NCBI GenBank assembly: GCA_913061265.1
Contig: CAJXVS010000002.1
Location: 186,001 to 250,000, forward strand
Length of the DNA: 64,000 nucleotides
Source: an uncultured Halobacteriovorax sp.
Lineage (GTDB): Bacteria > Bdellovibrionota > Bacteriovoracia > Bacteriovoracales > Bacteriovoracaceae
Direction of reading: 5' to 3'
Position numbers and translations under genes: made by a program. Under the pieces are notes generated by a model, which searched no databases, was not told the DNA's origin, and saw only the letters and a list, made by a program, of their open reading frames with translations. Positions 42,915 through 51,093 of the stretch are shown here, one piece after another; the first letter of the stretch is position 1; each line of letters begins with the position of its first letter.

Positions 42915-43112
42915 ATGAACGCAGCAGTTATGAAAATATTAATCTTAGTGGGAATCTTATTTGTGGGGACTAGTTGTTCTAGCAGTGAGTCACTTCGGGA
43001 GAAATATATTTCTTCGGATCTTAGAAAAGCTCGCGAGCTTGCTCTCAAAAAAGAGAAGTTAAACAGAAAGGTTTCATCACATTATTTTATTAAAGGCTCC
43101 CTACCTTTGTAG
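42915..43112 (+). CDS. small lipoprotein, unknown
   Basis: 65 residues from the ATG at 42915, which follows CGAGGAGG. Earlier in-frame starts lack a ribosome-binding site and overlap the promoter. MNAAVMKILILVGILFVGTSC ends in a lipobox-like GTSC, giving a mature peptide of 45 residues with many Lys, Arg and Ser. Its stop codon lies inside the terminator. No family recognised; size and type recall small envelope lipoproteins. Confidence 0.6.
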   Translation: MNAAVMKILILVGILFVGTSCSSSESLREKYISSDLRKARELALKKEKLNRKVSSHYFIKGSLPL

Positions 43113-43121
43113 GGAGTTTAG
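43097..43121 (+). terminator. intrinsic terminator overlapping stop codon
   Basis: CTCCCTAC and GTAGGGAG form an 8-bp stem around CTTT. The stop codon of the small lipoprotein is part of the 3' arm. A short T run follows. The convergent smpB gene ends at 43135, so the hairpin may serve both. Confidence 0.65.
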
Positions 43122-43134
43122 TAAGACTAAAGGC

Positions 43135-43584
43135 CTAGCTATAGTCCCGCTGTTGCAGTTTTCTTTCGACGTCTTTTTTGGCCTTATCAGCTCTCTTATC
43201 AAAATCTTTCTTTCCACGACCAAGAGCAATTTCCATCTTAACTAAACTACCTGTGAAATAAATGATCGTAGGAACGATGGTCATCTTTTGCGCTTTTACT
43301 TGATGAAGTAGTTTCTCGATTTCTTTTTTATTTAAGAGAAGCTTTCTTTTTCTCGTTTCTTGATGATTATTAATATTTCCAAATTCGTAATGAGGAATGG
43401 TCATGTTTTGAATCCAAGCCTCTCCATTCTTATCAATATCTACCCAGGCTTCAGCGATGCTAACCTTTCCAGCACGAAGGCTTTTAACCTCAGTACCAAC
43501 CAGAGATAATCCAGCTTCGAACTTTTCTTCTAAAAAGTAGTCGTAACTGGCACGTTTATGTTTTGCGATGATTTTTTTTCCCAT
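43135..43584 (-). CDS. smpB: SsrA-binding protein SmpB
   Basis: 149 residues. KHKRASYDYFLEEKFEAGLSLVGTEVKSLRAGKVSIAEA (read in segments) is the SmpB OB-fold start; IHYEFGN-type and HQETRKRKLLLNKKEI follow, and the basic tail DFDKRADKAKKDVERKLQQ completes it. SmpB carries tmRNA to stalled ribosomes for trans-translation. It is the last gene of tsaD-rsmA-omp-smpB, starting one base after the omp stop. No tmRNA gene was seen in the window. Confidence 0.96.
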   Translation of the reverse strand: MGKKIIAKHKRASYDYFLEEKFEAGLSLVGTEVKSLRAGKVSIAEAWVDIDKNGEAWIQNMTIPHYEFGNINNHQETRKRKLLLNKKEIEKLLHQVKAQKMTIVPTIIYFTGSLVKMEIALGRGKKDFDKRADKAKKDVERKLQQRDYS

Positions 43585-43585
43585 A

Positions 43586-44896
43586 TTAAAACTTTAAACG
43601 AAGTCCTCCGCTTGCTGCGATGACACTACCACCTACTTTGTATCCAGGGGCACCGATCTTACTTCCTGCAGAACCATCTTCCTGATTCGGGGTCTTTGTA
43701 ACATTGAGTTCTTCAAGCTTGTGGTATTGGGCACCGGCACTTAAATCCAAGTCTTTTCCGAAGAACTTCATTGAGATAGTTCCACCACCAGTAATGATAA
43801 GGCTATTACTATCAACTGAGTTTCCTGATCCAGAGAAGTTTCCTTTCAAAGGAGTAGGCTTATAAGAGAGCCCGGCCATGAGGGAGAGGTTATCATTTAT
43901 TTTAAAAGTCGTTCCGATCTTTGGAACCGGAATATTTCTCAATTGAATTTTTTCGAAGTCATCACTTGCTATGATAACGCCGCCACGATCTTTAACTCTT
44001 ATAACGGGGGTTTTGTAGTTTTCCCAAAGTTGGTATTCAAGAGTTCCTAAAAAAGTAAAATTCCCAACTTGATAAGCTCCTCCAAAACGAAAGATATGTG
44101 GATCATAATAGATCATTGATTCAATAGTGATTTGAAAGAGAGCGGAGGTCGGGTCATTGATGACACCATTAGCCTGAGTCTCTAAGTTACTTTTCATTTC
44201 TTGTTGATAGGTAAAGGCAGCGGACCAATTATTTTTTCTATAAACTGTAGAAAGAATAGCCGCGAGGGAAGGCTTTACTTCAGTCTTTAATCCTGCGCTC
44301 GTGCCAAAACTTGTCCCGTTTAGTGAAACATTATTCGTTGTATTGGCGCCTGCTTGAAAACCAATATGAGCTCCAAGGGAGAAGGCAAAGTTATCATTAA
44401 GCTTATGAGCATAATTTAAATGCATCATGGTTCTTCTATAACGAGAACGGTACATAACATATTCTGGCAAGATGGCATCACCGGAGTTAGTCTCCATTGT
44501 TTTTCCAAGAGGCATGAAGAGTGAGAACGAAACTGTTCCTGCTCCTTCGACTGCAATAGGAAGAGTGACGTGAAGAGTAGTGCCTAGATAGTTTGGGTAA
44601 TCAGTAGAAACGGCGCTATTTTCAGTTCCTGTCGTTGAGTTTGTGCTGTTTTTAATAACAATATTTGAAATAGGCTCAAAGTCGGTGCTAACTGATGCGA
44701 TTGAGGTAGAAAAAGTTAAAGTATCACTAAAGGCCATTAGGGCCGGGATATAATAATTATTTGCAGGGTCAAACTCATCTGAGTTAGCTTGATTTCCAAC
44801 TGAACTTGTTGATGGAGCCGTTCCAAAGAATTCAGCATAGTTGGCCTGGGCCTGAAGGCTAAGGAAGGCGACAAGGATGACGGCAATTATTCTCAT
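43586..44896 (-). CDS. FadL-like outer-membrane beta-barrel protein
   Basis: 436 residues with signal peptide MRIIAVILVAFLSLQAQA. SVGNQANSDEFDPANNYYIPAL (residues about 34-55) recalls the FadL-type N-terminal plug start (dasA..NPA). Many alternating beta strands follow, and the chain ends in GLRLKF, a C-terminal Phe typical of outer-membrane barrels. FadL-family channels take up hydrophobic compounds; the substrate here is not known. The gene is inserted between rsmA and smpB in the same operon. Confidence 0.75.
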   Translation of the reverse strand: MRIIAVILVAFLSLQAQANYAEFFGTAPSTSSVGNQANSDEFDPANNYYIPALMAFSDTLTFSTSIASVSTDFEPISNIVIKNSTNSTTGTENSAVSTDYPNYLGTTLHVTLPIAVEGAGTVSFSLFMPLGKTMETNSGDAILPEYVMYRSRYRRTMMHLNYAHKLNDNFAFSLGAHIGFQAGANTTNNVSLNGTSFGTSAGLKTEVKPSLAAILSTVYRKNNWSAAFTYQQEMKSNLETQANGVINDPTSALFQITIESMIYYDPHIFRFGGAYQVGNFTFLGTLEYQLWENYKTPVIRVKDRGGVIIASDDFEKIQLRNIPVPKIGTTFKINDNLSLMAGLSYKPTPLKGNFSGSGNSVDSNSLIITGGGTISMKFFGKDLDLSAGAQYHKLEELNVTKTPNQEDGSAGSKIGAPGYKVGGSVIAASGGLRLKF

Positions 44897-44912
44897 GAAA
44901 ATTCCAGAAAAA

Positions 44913-45713
44913 TTAACTAGTTAAAAAAGAATAGAGTAGCTGAATCTCAGCTCTTTTGAAAGTCTCTGCCCTTGCTGTGCGAGGGATGTCGCACCTTGTA
45001 AAGGCAAGGTCTAGTTTCTCTAGATCGTATTGAGATTTCAAAACGTTATAAACTTGTTTACGTCTAAACCTGAAGAGGGACCTTAAGAATTTTTCAAATT
45101 TTCTAAATTCTTCTGGTTCAATTTCCGGGATTTCTCTTCTTTTAAATGAAACCACCATTGAATCTACTTTTGGCGGCGGAAGAAAGGCTTCCGGAGGAAC
45201 TTTGCAAAGCTCACTAACTTCAAAGAAAACAGAGCATAGAGCGTGCAAAGAATTCATATCATCTTTGCCTTTTGCGCTTTTTCCTATGATCTTTAGGCCA
45301 ACTTCTTTTTGAACCATCAAGGTCATCTGATCTATTGATTTCCATTGCAGGAAATTGACGATTAAGGGAGAGGCTATATTGTAAGGCAAGTTACTAACGA
45401 GCCAAACTCTTCTCTCACTCCAACTAAGGTCACTTAGAAGTTCTTCTTCGTTTAATTTGAGTGCGTCCATAAAGAAGATATTCTTTTCTTCAACATGCTC
45501 ACTGATATATTCAACCATTCGCCTGTCTTTCTCTACGACAGCAAGTGGTTTATCTAGTTTTGCTAAAACCTTTGTTAAGACAGCTGGCCCTGGTCCAACT
45601 TCGAGGATGACATCAGCAACCTCTGAGAAATCTGAAGTAATCGTCTCGATGATAGCGTCGTCATTTAAGAAATGTTGACCTAAGTCTTTATTGGCAAAAG
45701 GAAGTTTACTCAA
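44913..45713 (-). CDS. rsmA: 16S rRNA dimethyladenosine transferase RsmA
   Basis: 266 residues. DLGQHFLNDDAIIETI (about 11-26), the SAM-binding EVGPGPAVLT, and the catalytic NLPYNIASPLI (NLPY) identify KsgA/RsmA. It dimethylates two adjacent adenines near the 3' end of 16S rRNA. The start overlaps the end of tsaD by eight bases. Usual length. Confidence 0.96.
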   Translation of the reverse strand: MSKLPFANKDLGQHFLNDDAIIETITSDFSEVADVILEVGPGPAVLTKVLAKLDKPLAVVEKDRRMVEYISEHVEEKNIFFMDALKLNEEELLSDLSWSERRVWLVSNLPYNIASPLIVNFLQWKSIDQMTLMVQKEVGLKIIGKSAKGKDDMNSLHALCSVFFEVSELCKVPPEAFLPPPKVDSMVVSFKRREIPEIEPEEFRKFEKFLRSLFRFRRKQVYNVLKSQYDLEKLDLAFTRCDIPRTARAETFKRAEIQLLYSFLTS

Positions 45714-46791
45714 GAGAAGGGCCTTTTTTTGAGAATGCTTTTTTATCTTCTTTGCTTAAGAATCTTCCAAAAGCATCAATCAATAGGCAGTCAGGGTAAG
45801 CAATAGCTTTTTCATTCATTGTTCTTAGTGCGTAGTTGGCAATCATCCCGCCGTTATCTGTGCAGTACTTTGGGGCCACAATATGGACTTGTTCATGCTC
45901 ATTTTTCATGACTTCTCGAAGGTGGCTATTGCAAGCAACTCCTCCGCCGATGACTAAGGGAAGATTTCTTCCAAATCTTTCAAAGGCCACGTCTCTAGCA
46001 AAGGTGCTTTTTAATCTGAGGGCATCAACGATAGCAAACTGATAAGAAGCACAAAGGTCATCCCACTTATCAAAGCCAGGATTCTTCTCTAGGAAGAATC
46101 TTAAAGAAGTCTTAGTTCCTGAATAACTCAAGTTACAATTCTTTGAAGTCTTTAATCCAACGGGAAAAGGATAGGCCTTAGGATTTCCCTTTTTAGCCTT
46201 TTCATCAATGATTCGTCCGGCAGGATAGTCTAGGCCCATAAGCTTTCCGCCTTTATCAAAGGCTTCTCCAGCGGCATCATCGATGGTTGTTCCAATCATT
46301 TCAAATTGAGTTGGGCCAGTCGCTATGACAAACATGCTATGCCCACCACTGACAATTAGGCCAAGGTAGGGATAGCTTACTTTTTCAGTGAGGTGTATTG
46401 CCTCAAGGTGAGCGTAGAGGTGATTGACTGGATTAAGAGGAATCTTATGAAGGAGGCTTAGAGTCTTTCCAGCATTTAGGCCAGTGAGAAGCGGTCCTAA
46501 AAGTCCCGGGTGTGTTGTAATCCCGATCAAGTCAATTTGGTCAGCTTCAACTTTGGCCTCTTTAAAGATCCATTCTAAAACAGGGGCAAGCTTGGCTAAA
46601 TGGTTCCGTGCAGCAAGTTCAGGAACAACTCCGCCCCATTCTCCAAGGAATTCGTCTTGGTCAAAGGACTTCATGGCAATGACTTCTGGTAATTCCCAGT
46701 TATCAAGGTCGCTAGTTCCTTTGAGAATACAGACAGATGTGTCATCACAGCTGGTCTCTATTCCTAGAATGAGTTTGTCGTTATTGGCCAT
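45706..46791 (-). CDS. tsaD: tRNA threonylcarbamoyladenosine synthase subunit TsaD
   Basis: 361 residues. GIETSCDDTSVCIL (about 10-23) opens the ASKHA fold, HLYAH (His-x3-His) binds iron or zinc, and GLIVSGGHSMFV, GTTIDDAAGEAFDKGGKLMGL and CTDNGGMIA complete the active site. It transfers the threonylcarbamoyl group to A37 of tRNAs reading ANN codons. It is first in the tsaD-rsmA-omp-smpB operon. TsaB and TsaE are not in the window. Confidence 0.95.
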   Translation of the reverse strand: MANNDKLILGIETSCDDTSVCILKGTSDLDNWELPEVIAMKSFDQDEFLGEWGGVVPELAARNHLAKLAPVLEWIFKEAKVEADQIDLIGITTHPGLLGPLLTGLNAGKTLSLLHKIPLNPVNHLYAHLEAIHLTEKVSYPYLGLIVSGGHSMFVIATGPTQFEMIGTTIDDAAGEAFDKGGKLMGLDYPAGRIIDEKAKKGNPKAYPFPVGLKTSKNCNLSYSGTKTSLRFFLEKNPGFDKWDDLCASYQFAIVDALRLKSTFARDVAFERFGRNLPLVIGGGVACNSHLREVMKNEHEQVHIVAPKYCTDNGGMIANYALRTMNEKAIAYPDCLLIDAFGRFLSKEDKKAFSKKGPSLE

Positions 46792-46850
46792 TAGAATGGA
46801 ATCCTAGCATAATGGCGCCTAAAAAAGAATAGAAGAAGGGAAGGCGCTCT

Positions 46851-47693
46851 ATGGCCAAGAAGCTGATTTTATTTATTTCTCTAATCCTGATGTCCAGTTG
46901 TAGTTTTGTTTTCTATCAGCCGGATCGGTTTCTTCACGCTCTTCCAGAAAAATATAAAACTGAATACGAGCAGCGCTGGTTCGAGGCTTCTGATGGGACT
47001 AAGCTTCATGCTTGGTTCTTACTGAACTCTGAAAAACTCAAAAAACCAAAAGGCCTCTTTATCTTCTTTCATGGAAATGCTCAAAATCTTTCGAGCCATT
47101 TTGCTAACCTAGTTTGGCTTACCAAGCATGGTTATGATGTCTTTATCTTTGACTATAGAGGCTATGGACTTGTAGATGGTCAGCCTAATCAACAAGGGGT
47201 TAATAAGGATGGGTTAGCAGCTCTTAACTACGGTCATGATCTCTTTAAGTCTGGGGGTTATAAGAAATTTATTGTTTATGGTCAGAGTCTTGGTGGGAAT
47301 ATTATGGCTCGCTCCTTTACTGAGTTTAAGCATAAAAAAGATGTGGATCTATTGGTCTTTGATTCAACTTTTAGTTCTTATCAAAGGATTGCATTTAATA
47401 AGTTAAAAAGAATCCCTATTACTTATGTTCTAAGTCCTCTTGCCTTTATCTTAGTAGATGACCGCTTCGCCTCTTATAAACATTTAAAAGATATTAAAAC
47501 CCCTAGTCTTATTATTCATGGACAAAAAGATATTGTTGTTGAGCCCGAGCATGGCAAATATATCTATGACAATATTGGTAGTGAGAAGAAATGGTTTTGG
47601 CCTATTCCTGGGGGACATCATATAGATGTCTATTTTCGGCATGACCACCGTTATAGGAAAAAGCTTTTAGATTTTATTGAAAAAGAAATCTAA
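46851..47693 (+). CDS. alpha/beta-hydrolase lipoprotein
   Basis: 280 residues. MAKKLILFISLILMSSC is a lipoprotein signal with Cys17. The hydrolase core shows FFHGNAQN (oxyanion region), VYGQSLGGNI (Ser nucleophile in GxSxG), LIIHGQKDIVV (Asp) and PGGHHIDVY (His), all in the correct order. This resembles the Bem46/YsgA-type family. It is divergent from tsaD and convergent with the tetraheme gene, whose stop overlaps by four bases. The substrate is unknown; an envelope esterase is likely. Confidence 0.88.
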   Translation: MAKKLILFISLILMSSCSFVFYQPDRFLHALPEKYKTEYEQRWFEASDGTKLHAWFLLNSEKLKKPKGLFIFFHGNAQNLSSHFANLVWLTKHGYDVFIFDYRGYGLVDGQPNQQGVNKDGLAALNYGHDLFKSGGYKKFIVYGQSLGGNIMARSFTEFKHKKDVDLLVFDSTFSSYQRIAFNKLKRIPITYVLSPLAFILVDDRFASYKHLKDIKTPSLIIHGQKDIVVEPEHGKYIYDNIGSEKKWFWPIPGGHHIDVYFRHDHRYRKKLLDFIEKEI

Positions 47694-49363
47694 GATTCAT
47701 TCTTAGGGCATGCAAGCATATCCATTTTCTTCTTAACTAAATCATGCTTAGGCGCCCCTGGTTTTCCATTTTCTTGAACGTCATACCACTCAGGTGATTG
47801 ATCAGGTACATGACAATTTAGGCATTTTTCCTTCATGTTCTCAACCTTCGCTTGAGGCGTGATTTCTGAAGAAATGGAAAAGGGATGTTCGTTATGGAGT
47901 TGGTGGCAGTTCATACATTGAACATTAGCGAAGTTATGAGTGACCCCTGCTTTCTCGTCTCTTTTAAGCCAAGCTTTTGAAAGCTTTTGAACCTTCTTTT
48001 TCGGAAGCTCTCTAATTGAATCGATTCCTTTAAAAGCCCTACCCACTTCTTGCCAGTAAGTCTTTTTTATCTCTTTGAGTTTGGCCTCTTCTGATTCTCT
48101 CTTCTTTGAGTACTTCATCTTATCTGTTTTTGTAATCTTGTATTTTTCCTTGTCGATATGAATCAATTCGTCAGGGAAAGCAAACCCATCAACTTCAGAA
48201 AAGCCTAAAGAGTGACAGCCAATACAAGTTAAGTTCTTATCTTCATTGGCATTTATTAAAGTAGCATAGGCAATTGAATGGGGGGTTTGACTCCAAAATT
48301 CAACTTGAGGCTCGTGACACTCAACACAGGAATTAGCAGTAGCTTTTTTTGTGACCTGACCTTTTGTATGATTGGCCATTTGGCTTTGCTCTTGGATCTG
48401 AATGACTTTTACTTTCTCTTTATGCTCATCGATAAAAGTTGAAAATGCATTTGGCCGTAACTTGTCCTTAAGTTCGTCACGAATCTCATGAAGAACCCAT
48501 GCATCTTTGGTTTTATCACCAGAGAAATCAACTTCAATTGAGCCTAGATAATGATTTCTTGAAAGGACCTGAGCTAGTTTTGTTGTCTTTTCTTCATATG
48601 GAATTTTTGTAAAACTTTGAGTATGCGCCCCTAAAACCCAATCGATAAAGGGAAAATCTTTGACTAGCTTTTGATCGTTTGGCATTCCTGAGTGAGAAAG
48701 AAGAATGAATCTATGCTTCTTATTATCCTTTGAATAACCCGCCTTCTGAAGTTCTGGCATAAAAGCCTTAAGCGCCGTACTTGGTGTTGTGAATAGTCCT
48801 TGAAACTTTGGAGGGAGAATATCTGGATCAACAATACCTGTCATAAAGAACTTATGTTCTCCCTTTTCAATAATAACGAGTTTCTTATGAGGAAGTTCTG
48901 CTTCGTTAGCAAAGTTCATAACTAAGTATTGGAACTTTGATTTCTCTAATAACTTCTTTAAAAATGGAGTTCCTAAGGCCAAATCCTGATCTCCAGGAAC
49001 TGCATAGTTTAAACCAATAAGGTCCATTCCAACGGCGAGGTTTTCGGCACCAAAAGTAAAGCTGTCTTTCATTGTTGGTGGAAGGTTTGGAGAAGGAAAA
49101 AGCATATCCCCAGTATCTAATAGGATCACTGATCCTGTAGTTTTCAACTCATGAAGTTTTCCTGCAACTTGAGGAAGGCCTCCAAGCGGGAAGTGCCTAC
49201 AACCGCAAGGGTGTGTTTCTCCATTTATATTATGACTAAAAACAAGGGAGAGTTTATCTTCTTTGATTTGAACAACTTCATGAAAAGGATTGGTAGGCTT
49301 AGATTTAGTGCAGGAGAAAAGAAATAGCCCTAGAAGTGCTAAATAGGAAAAAGTCATTTTCAT
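47690..49363 (-). CDS. lipoprotein: nucleotidase-like domain fused to four-heme cytochrome c domain
   Basis: 557 residues; Cys18 in LLGLFLFSC is the lipidation site. Residues about 38-300 follow the 5'-nucleotidase metallophosphatase fold: FSHNINGETHPCGC, LLDTGD, VPGDQD in place of GNHE, and LGAHTQ. Several metal ligands of the classic enzymes differ (Asn for the first Asp; Gln/Asp for NHE), so catalysis is uncertain. The last third has four CxxCH heme sites: CVECH, CIGCH, CMNCH and CLNCH. The gene lies in the Pal operon, 8 bases after the CpoB-like gene. An electron-transfer or redox-sensing role at the envelope is inferred. Confidence 0.85.
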   Translation of the reverse strand: MKMTFSYLALLGLFLFSCTKSKPTNPFHEVVQIKEDKLSLVFSHNINGETHPCGCRHFPLGGLPQVAGKLHELKTTGSVILLDTGDMLFPSPNLPPTMKDSFTFGAENLAVGMDLIGLNYAVPGDQDLALGTPFLKKLLEKSKFQYLVMNFANEAELPHKKLVIIEKGEHKFFMTGIVDPDILPPKFQGLFTTPSTALKAFMPELQKAGYSKDNKKHRFILLSHSGMPNDQKLVKDFPFIDWVLGAHTQSFTKIPYEEKTTKLAQVLSRNHYLGSIEVDFSGDKTKDAWVLHEIRDELKDKLRPNAFSTFIDEHKEKVKVIQIQEQSQMANHTKGQVTKKATANSCVECHEPQVEFWSQTPHSIAYATLINANEDKNLTCIGCHSLGFSEVDGFAFPDELIHIDKEKYKITKTDKMKYSKKRESEEAKLKEIKKTYWQEVGRAFKGIDSIRELPKKKVQKLSKAWLKRDEKAGVTHNFANVQCMNCHQLHNEHPFSISSEITPQAKVENMKEKCLNCHVPDQSPEWYDVQENGKPGAPKHDLVKKKMDMLACPKNES

Positions 49364-49371
49364 TTCTATCC

Positions 49372-50133
49372 TCAGATTTTAGCTAATAACTTCTTAGCCT
49401 CACCAGATTGTTTTGCCTTTGGAAAGCGTGTTAACAATTCATTAAAAGTTTGTTTTGCTTCTTCTTTTTTATTCATTCTTTGAAATGATTTACCAAGAAA
49501 GAGGAGGCCGTTCTTATTATAACCGCTTTTGGGAAAATCCGTAAAAAGTTTTGAAAAGTAGATAAGAACTTGATCATCTTGCTTTAAGATAAAAGAACAC
49601 ATACCAAGATTATGAAGGACCCTTGAACGCTGAGATCCACTAAGCTTTTTCTTAAGCAGGTCTTGAAGGAGGTTTTTAGCCTCTTTATATTTACCTTTCT
49701 TATAAGTGGCCATGGCCTTGTCATAAGCTGAAACCTTTTTACTTGATTTAGTTTTTGTAGCTGTCATTTTTGTTAGGCTGCTTAAAACTTTATCAAGATA
49801 GATCTTTTGATCAGCCACTTCAGCCTTCAAACTAGCGACTTCAGTGTTAAGGCTTTTATTATTCTCTTCAACGACAGTTAACTTATCTTTGAGTTCTTTG
49901 ATTTGATTTTGAACAGTAGTCTTTTGTTGATGACCACTCTCTTCAACTTGCCCTGTAATATTATTCATTCTTTCTTCGAGTTGCTGCATCCTTACAGTGG
50001 CTTCAGCAGTGATCTTTTGAGACTCAGAGACTTGTAGGTTTAAGGTCTCTACCATTTGTCCCTGTGCAATTTCTTCTTGAGTTTTACAGCTATTAAGAGA
50101 AATGATGAAAAGAAGTAATATTGTCCATTTCAT
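49372..50133 (-). CDS. cpoB: CpoB/YbgF-like coiled-coil TPR lipoprotein
   Basis: 253 residues. MKWTILLLFIISLNSC is a lipoprotein signal with Cys16; canonical CpoB is soluble, so this is a variant. A coiled coil (about 25-115) precedes TPR repeats: KAMATYKKGKYKEAKNLLQDLL, VLIYFSKLFTDFPKSGYNKNGL and EAKQTFNELLTRFPKAKQS, as in YbgF. By family knowledge CpoB links cell-wall synthesis and outer-membrane constriction with Tol-Pal. It follows the DUF4398 gene by 18 bases. Confidence 0.85.
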   Translation of the reverse strand: MKWTILLLFIISLNSCKTQEEIAQGQMVETLNLQVSESQKITAEATVRMQQLEERMNNITGQVEESGHQQKTTVQNQIKELKDKLTVVEENNKSLNTEVASLKAEVADQKIYLDKVLSSLTKMTATKTKSSKKVSAYDKAMATYKKGKYKEAKNLLQDLLKKKLSGSQRSRVLHNLGMCSFILKQDDQVLIYFSKLFTDFPKSGYNKNGLLFLGKSFQRMNKKEEAKQTFNELLTRFPKAKQSGEAKKLLAKI

Positions 50134-50151
50134 GGGACCATCCTTGAAGAA

Positions 50152-50469
50152 TTATTGAGGTATTGTGGTGACTTCGAGAGCTGCCTTTCGGCGAGAGATA
50201 AACTCAGCCTTCTCAGAAAATTTTTGAGAGATGACGGCATATTGCTTGGCTTTATTAAAATACTTTCTTTTATAAGAAGATTTTGCTTTTAGATAATAGA
50301 ACTCTGCTTTTCTAAAGAGTCCTGGAGCTAAAGTTTGAGACTTCGCTTCTTTAGCTGCGAGAAAAGCTGTTTGAGCTAGTCTCATTTCAAGCTTGGGGCG
50401 TGTCGTCGCTAGACCACAGCCCCCTAATGATAATGCAATAAATGCAAATATTATTGATCGCTTGAACAT
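50152..50469 (-). CDS. DUF4398-like small lipoprotein
   Basis: 105 residues. The lipobox is LSLGGC with Cys18. A helical mature part (about 85 residues) repeats an A-x6-A pattern (AQTAFLAAKEAKSQTLAPGLFRKAEFYY), typical of DUF4398 proteins. It lies between pal and the CpoB-like gene, with 7- and 18-base gaps. Members of this family often occur beside OmpA-like lipoproteins. Function unknown. Confidence 0.75.
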   Translation of the reverse strand: MFKRSIIFAFIALSLGGCGLATTRPKLEMRLAQTAFLAAKEAKSQTLAPGLFRKAEFYYLKAKSSYKRKYFNKAKQYAVISQKFSEKAEFISRRKAALEVTTIPQ

Positions 50470-50476
50470 GTCTTAA

Positions 50477-50998
50477 TTACTTTGCAGTAATGACGAAGTT
50501 TCCTCTTCGGTTTTGACCCCAAGCTGATTCATCATGACCAAAAGAAACTGGACGTTCTTTTCCAAAACTAATAGTTGAAACTCTTGATCCAGATACACCA
50601 AGTGCTACTAGGTAATTACGAACAGCTTTAGCTCTTCTCTCTCCTAGGGCAAGGTTGTACTGAACACCACCACGCTCGTCGCAATGACCTTCAACTTGAA
50701 CATCAACTGATGTCGCTGTTTTTAGGAAAGTGGCAGCAGCGCGAAGTTTATCTTTAGTGTCTGAAGATAAGCTTGCAGAATTGTAACCAAAGTAAATAGT
50801 CTTTAGAGGACCTGTCTTACCCGAATCACTATCGGCATTTAATTCAAGATCAACGTCACTTGAATCCATGTCATCAGTTGAAGAAACAGAAACGTCATCT
50901 CCAGCAGCTGTTTTCTTGTTTGAAGAACCACAGCTTGAAACCACTAAAGATAAGGCTAACGTCAATACGAGAGTTAAGCCTTTTAGAGGATGTGTCAT
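50477..50998 (-). CDS. pal: peptidoglycan-associated lipoprotein Pal
   Basis: 173 residues. MTHPLKGLTLVLTLALSLVVSSC has the lipidated Cys23. An acidic Asp/Ser-rich linker (about 25-60) leads to an OmpA-type domain: FGYNSASLSSDTKDKLRAAA, VQVEGHCDERGGVQYNLALGERRA (Asp and Arg that bind diaminopimelate are present), and ISFGKERPV. Pal tethers the outer membrane to the wall. It heads an operon of four lipoproteins. No TolA, TolQ, TolR or TolB gene is present here. Confidence 0.93.
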   Translation of the reverse strand: MTHPLKGLTLVLTLALSLVVSSCGSSNKKTAAGDDVSVSSTDDMDSSDVDLELNADSDSGKTGPLKTIYFGYNSASLSSDTKDKLRAAATFLKTATSVDVQVEGHCDERGGVQYNLALGERRAKAVRNYLVALGVSGSRVSTISFGKERPVSFGHDESAWGQNRRGNFVITAK

Positions 50999-51093
50999 TT
51001 AAAACTCCTTAAGTTATAGATTTATTGTTTTCTTAATCATTAAGATAGGTAGAATTATAGAGGAAATTAAAGACCCTTTAAAGGTACAACGTC

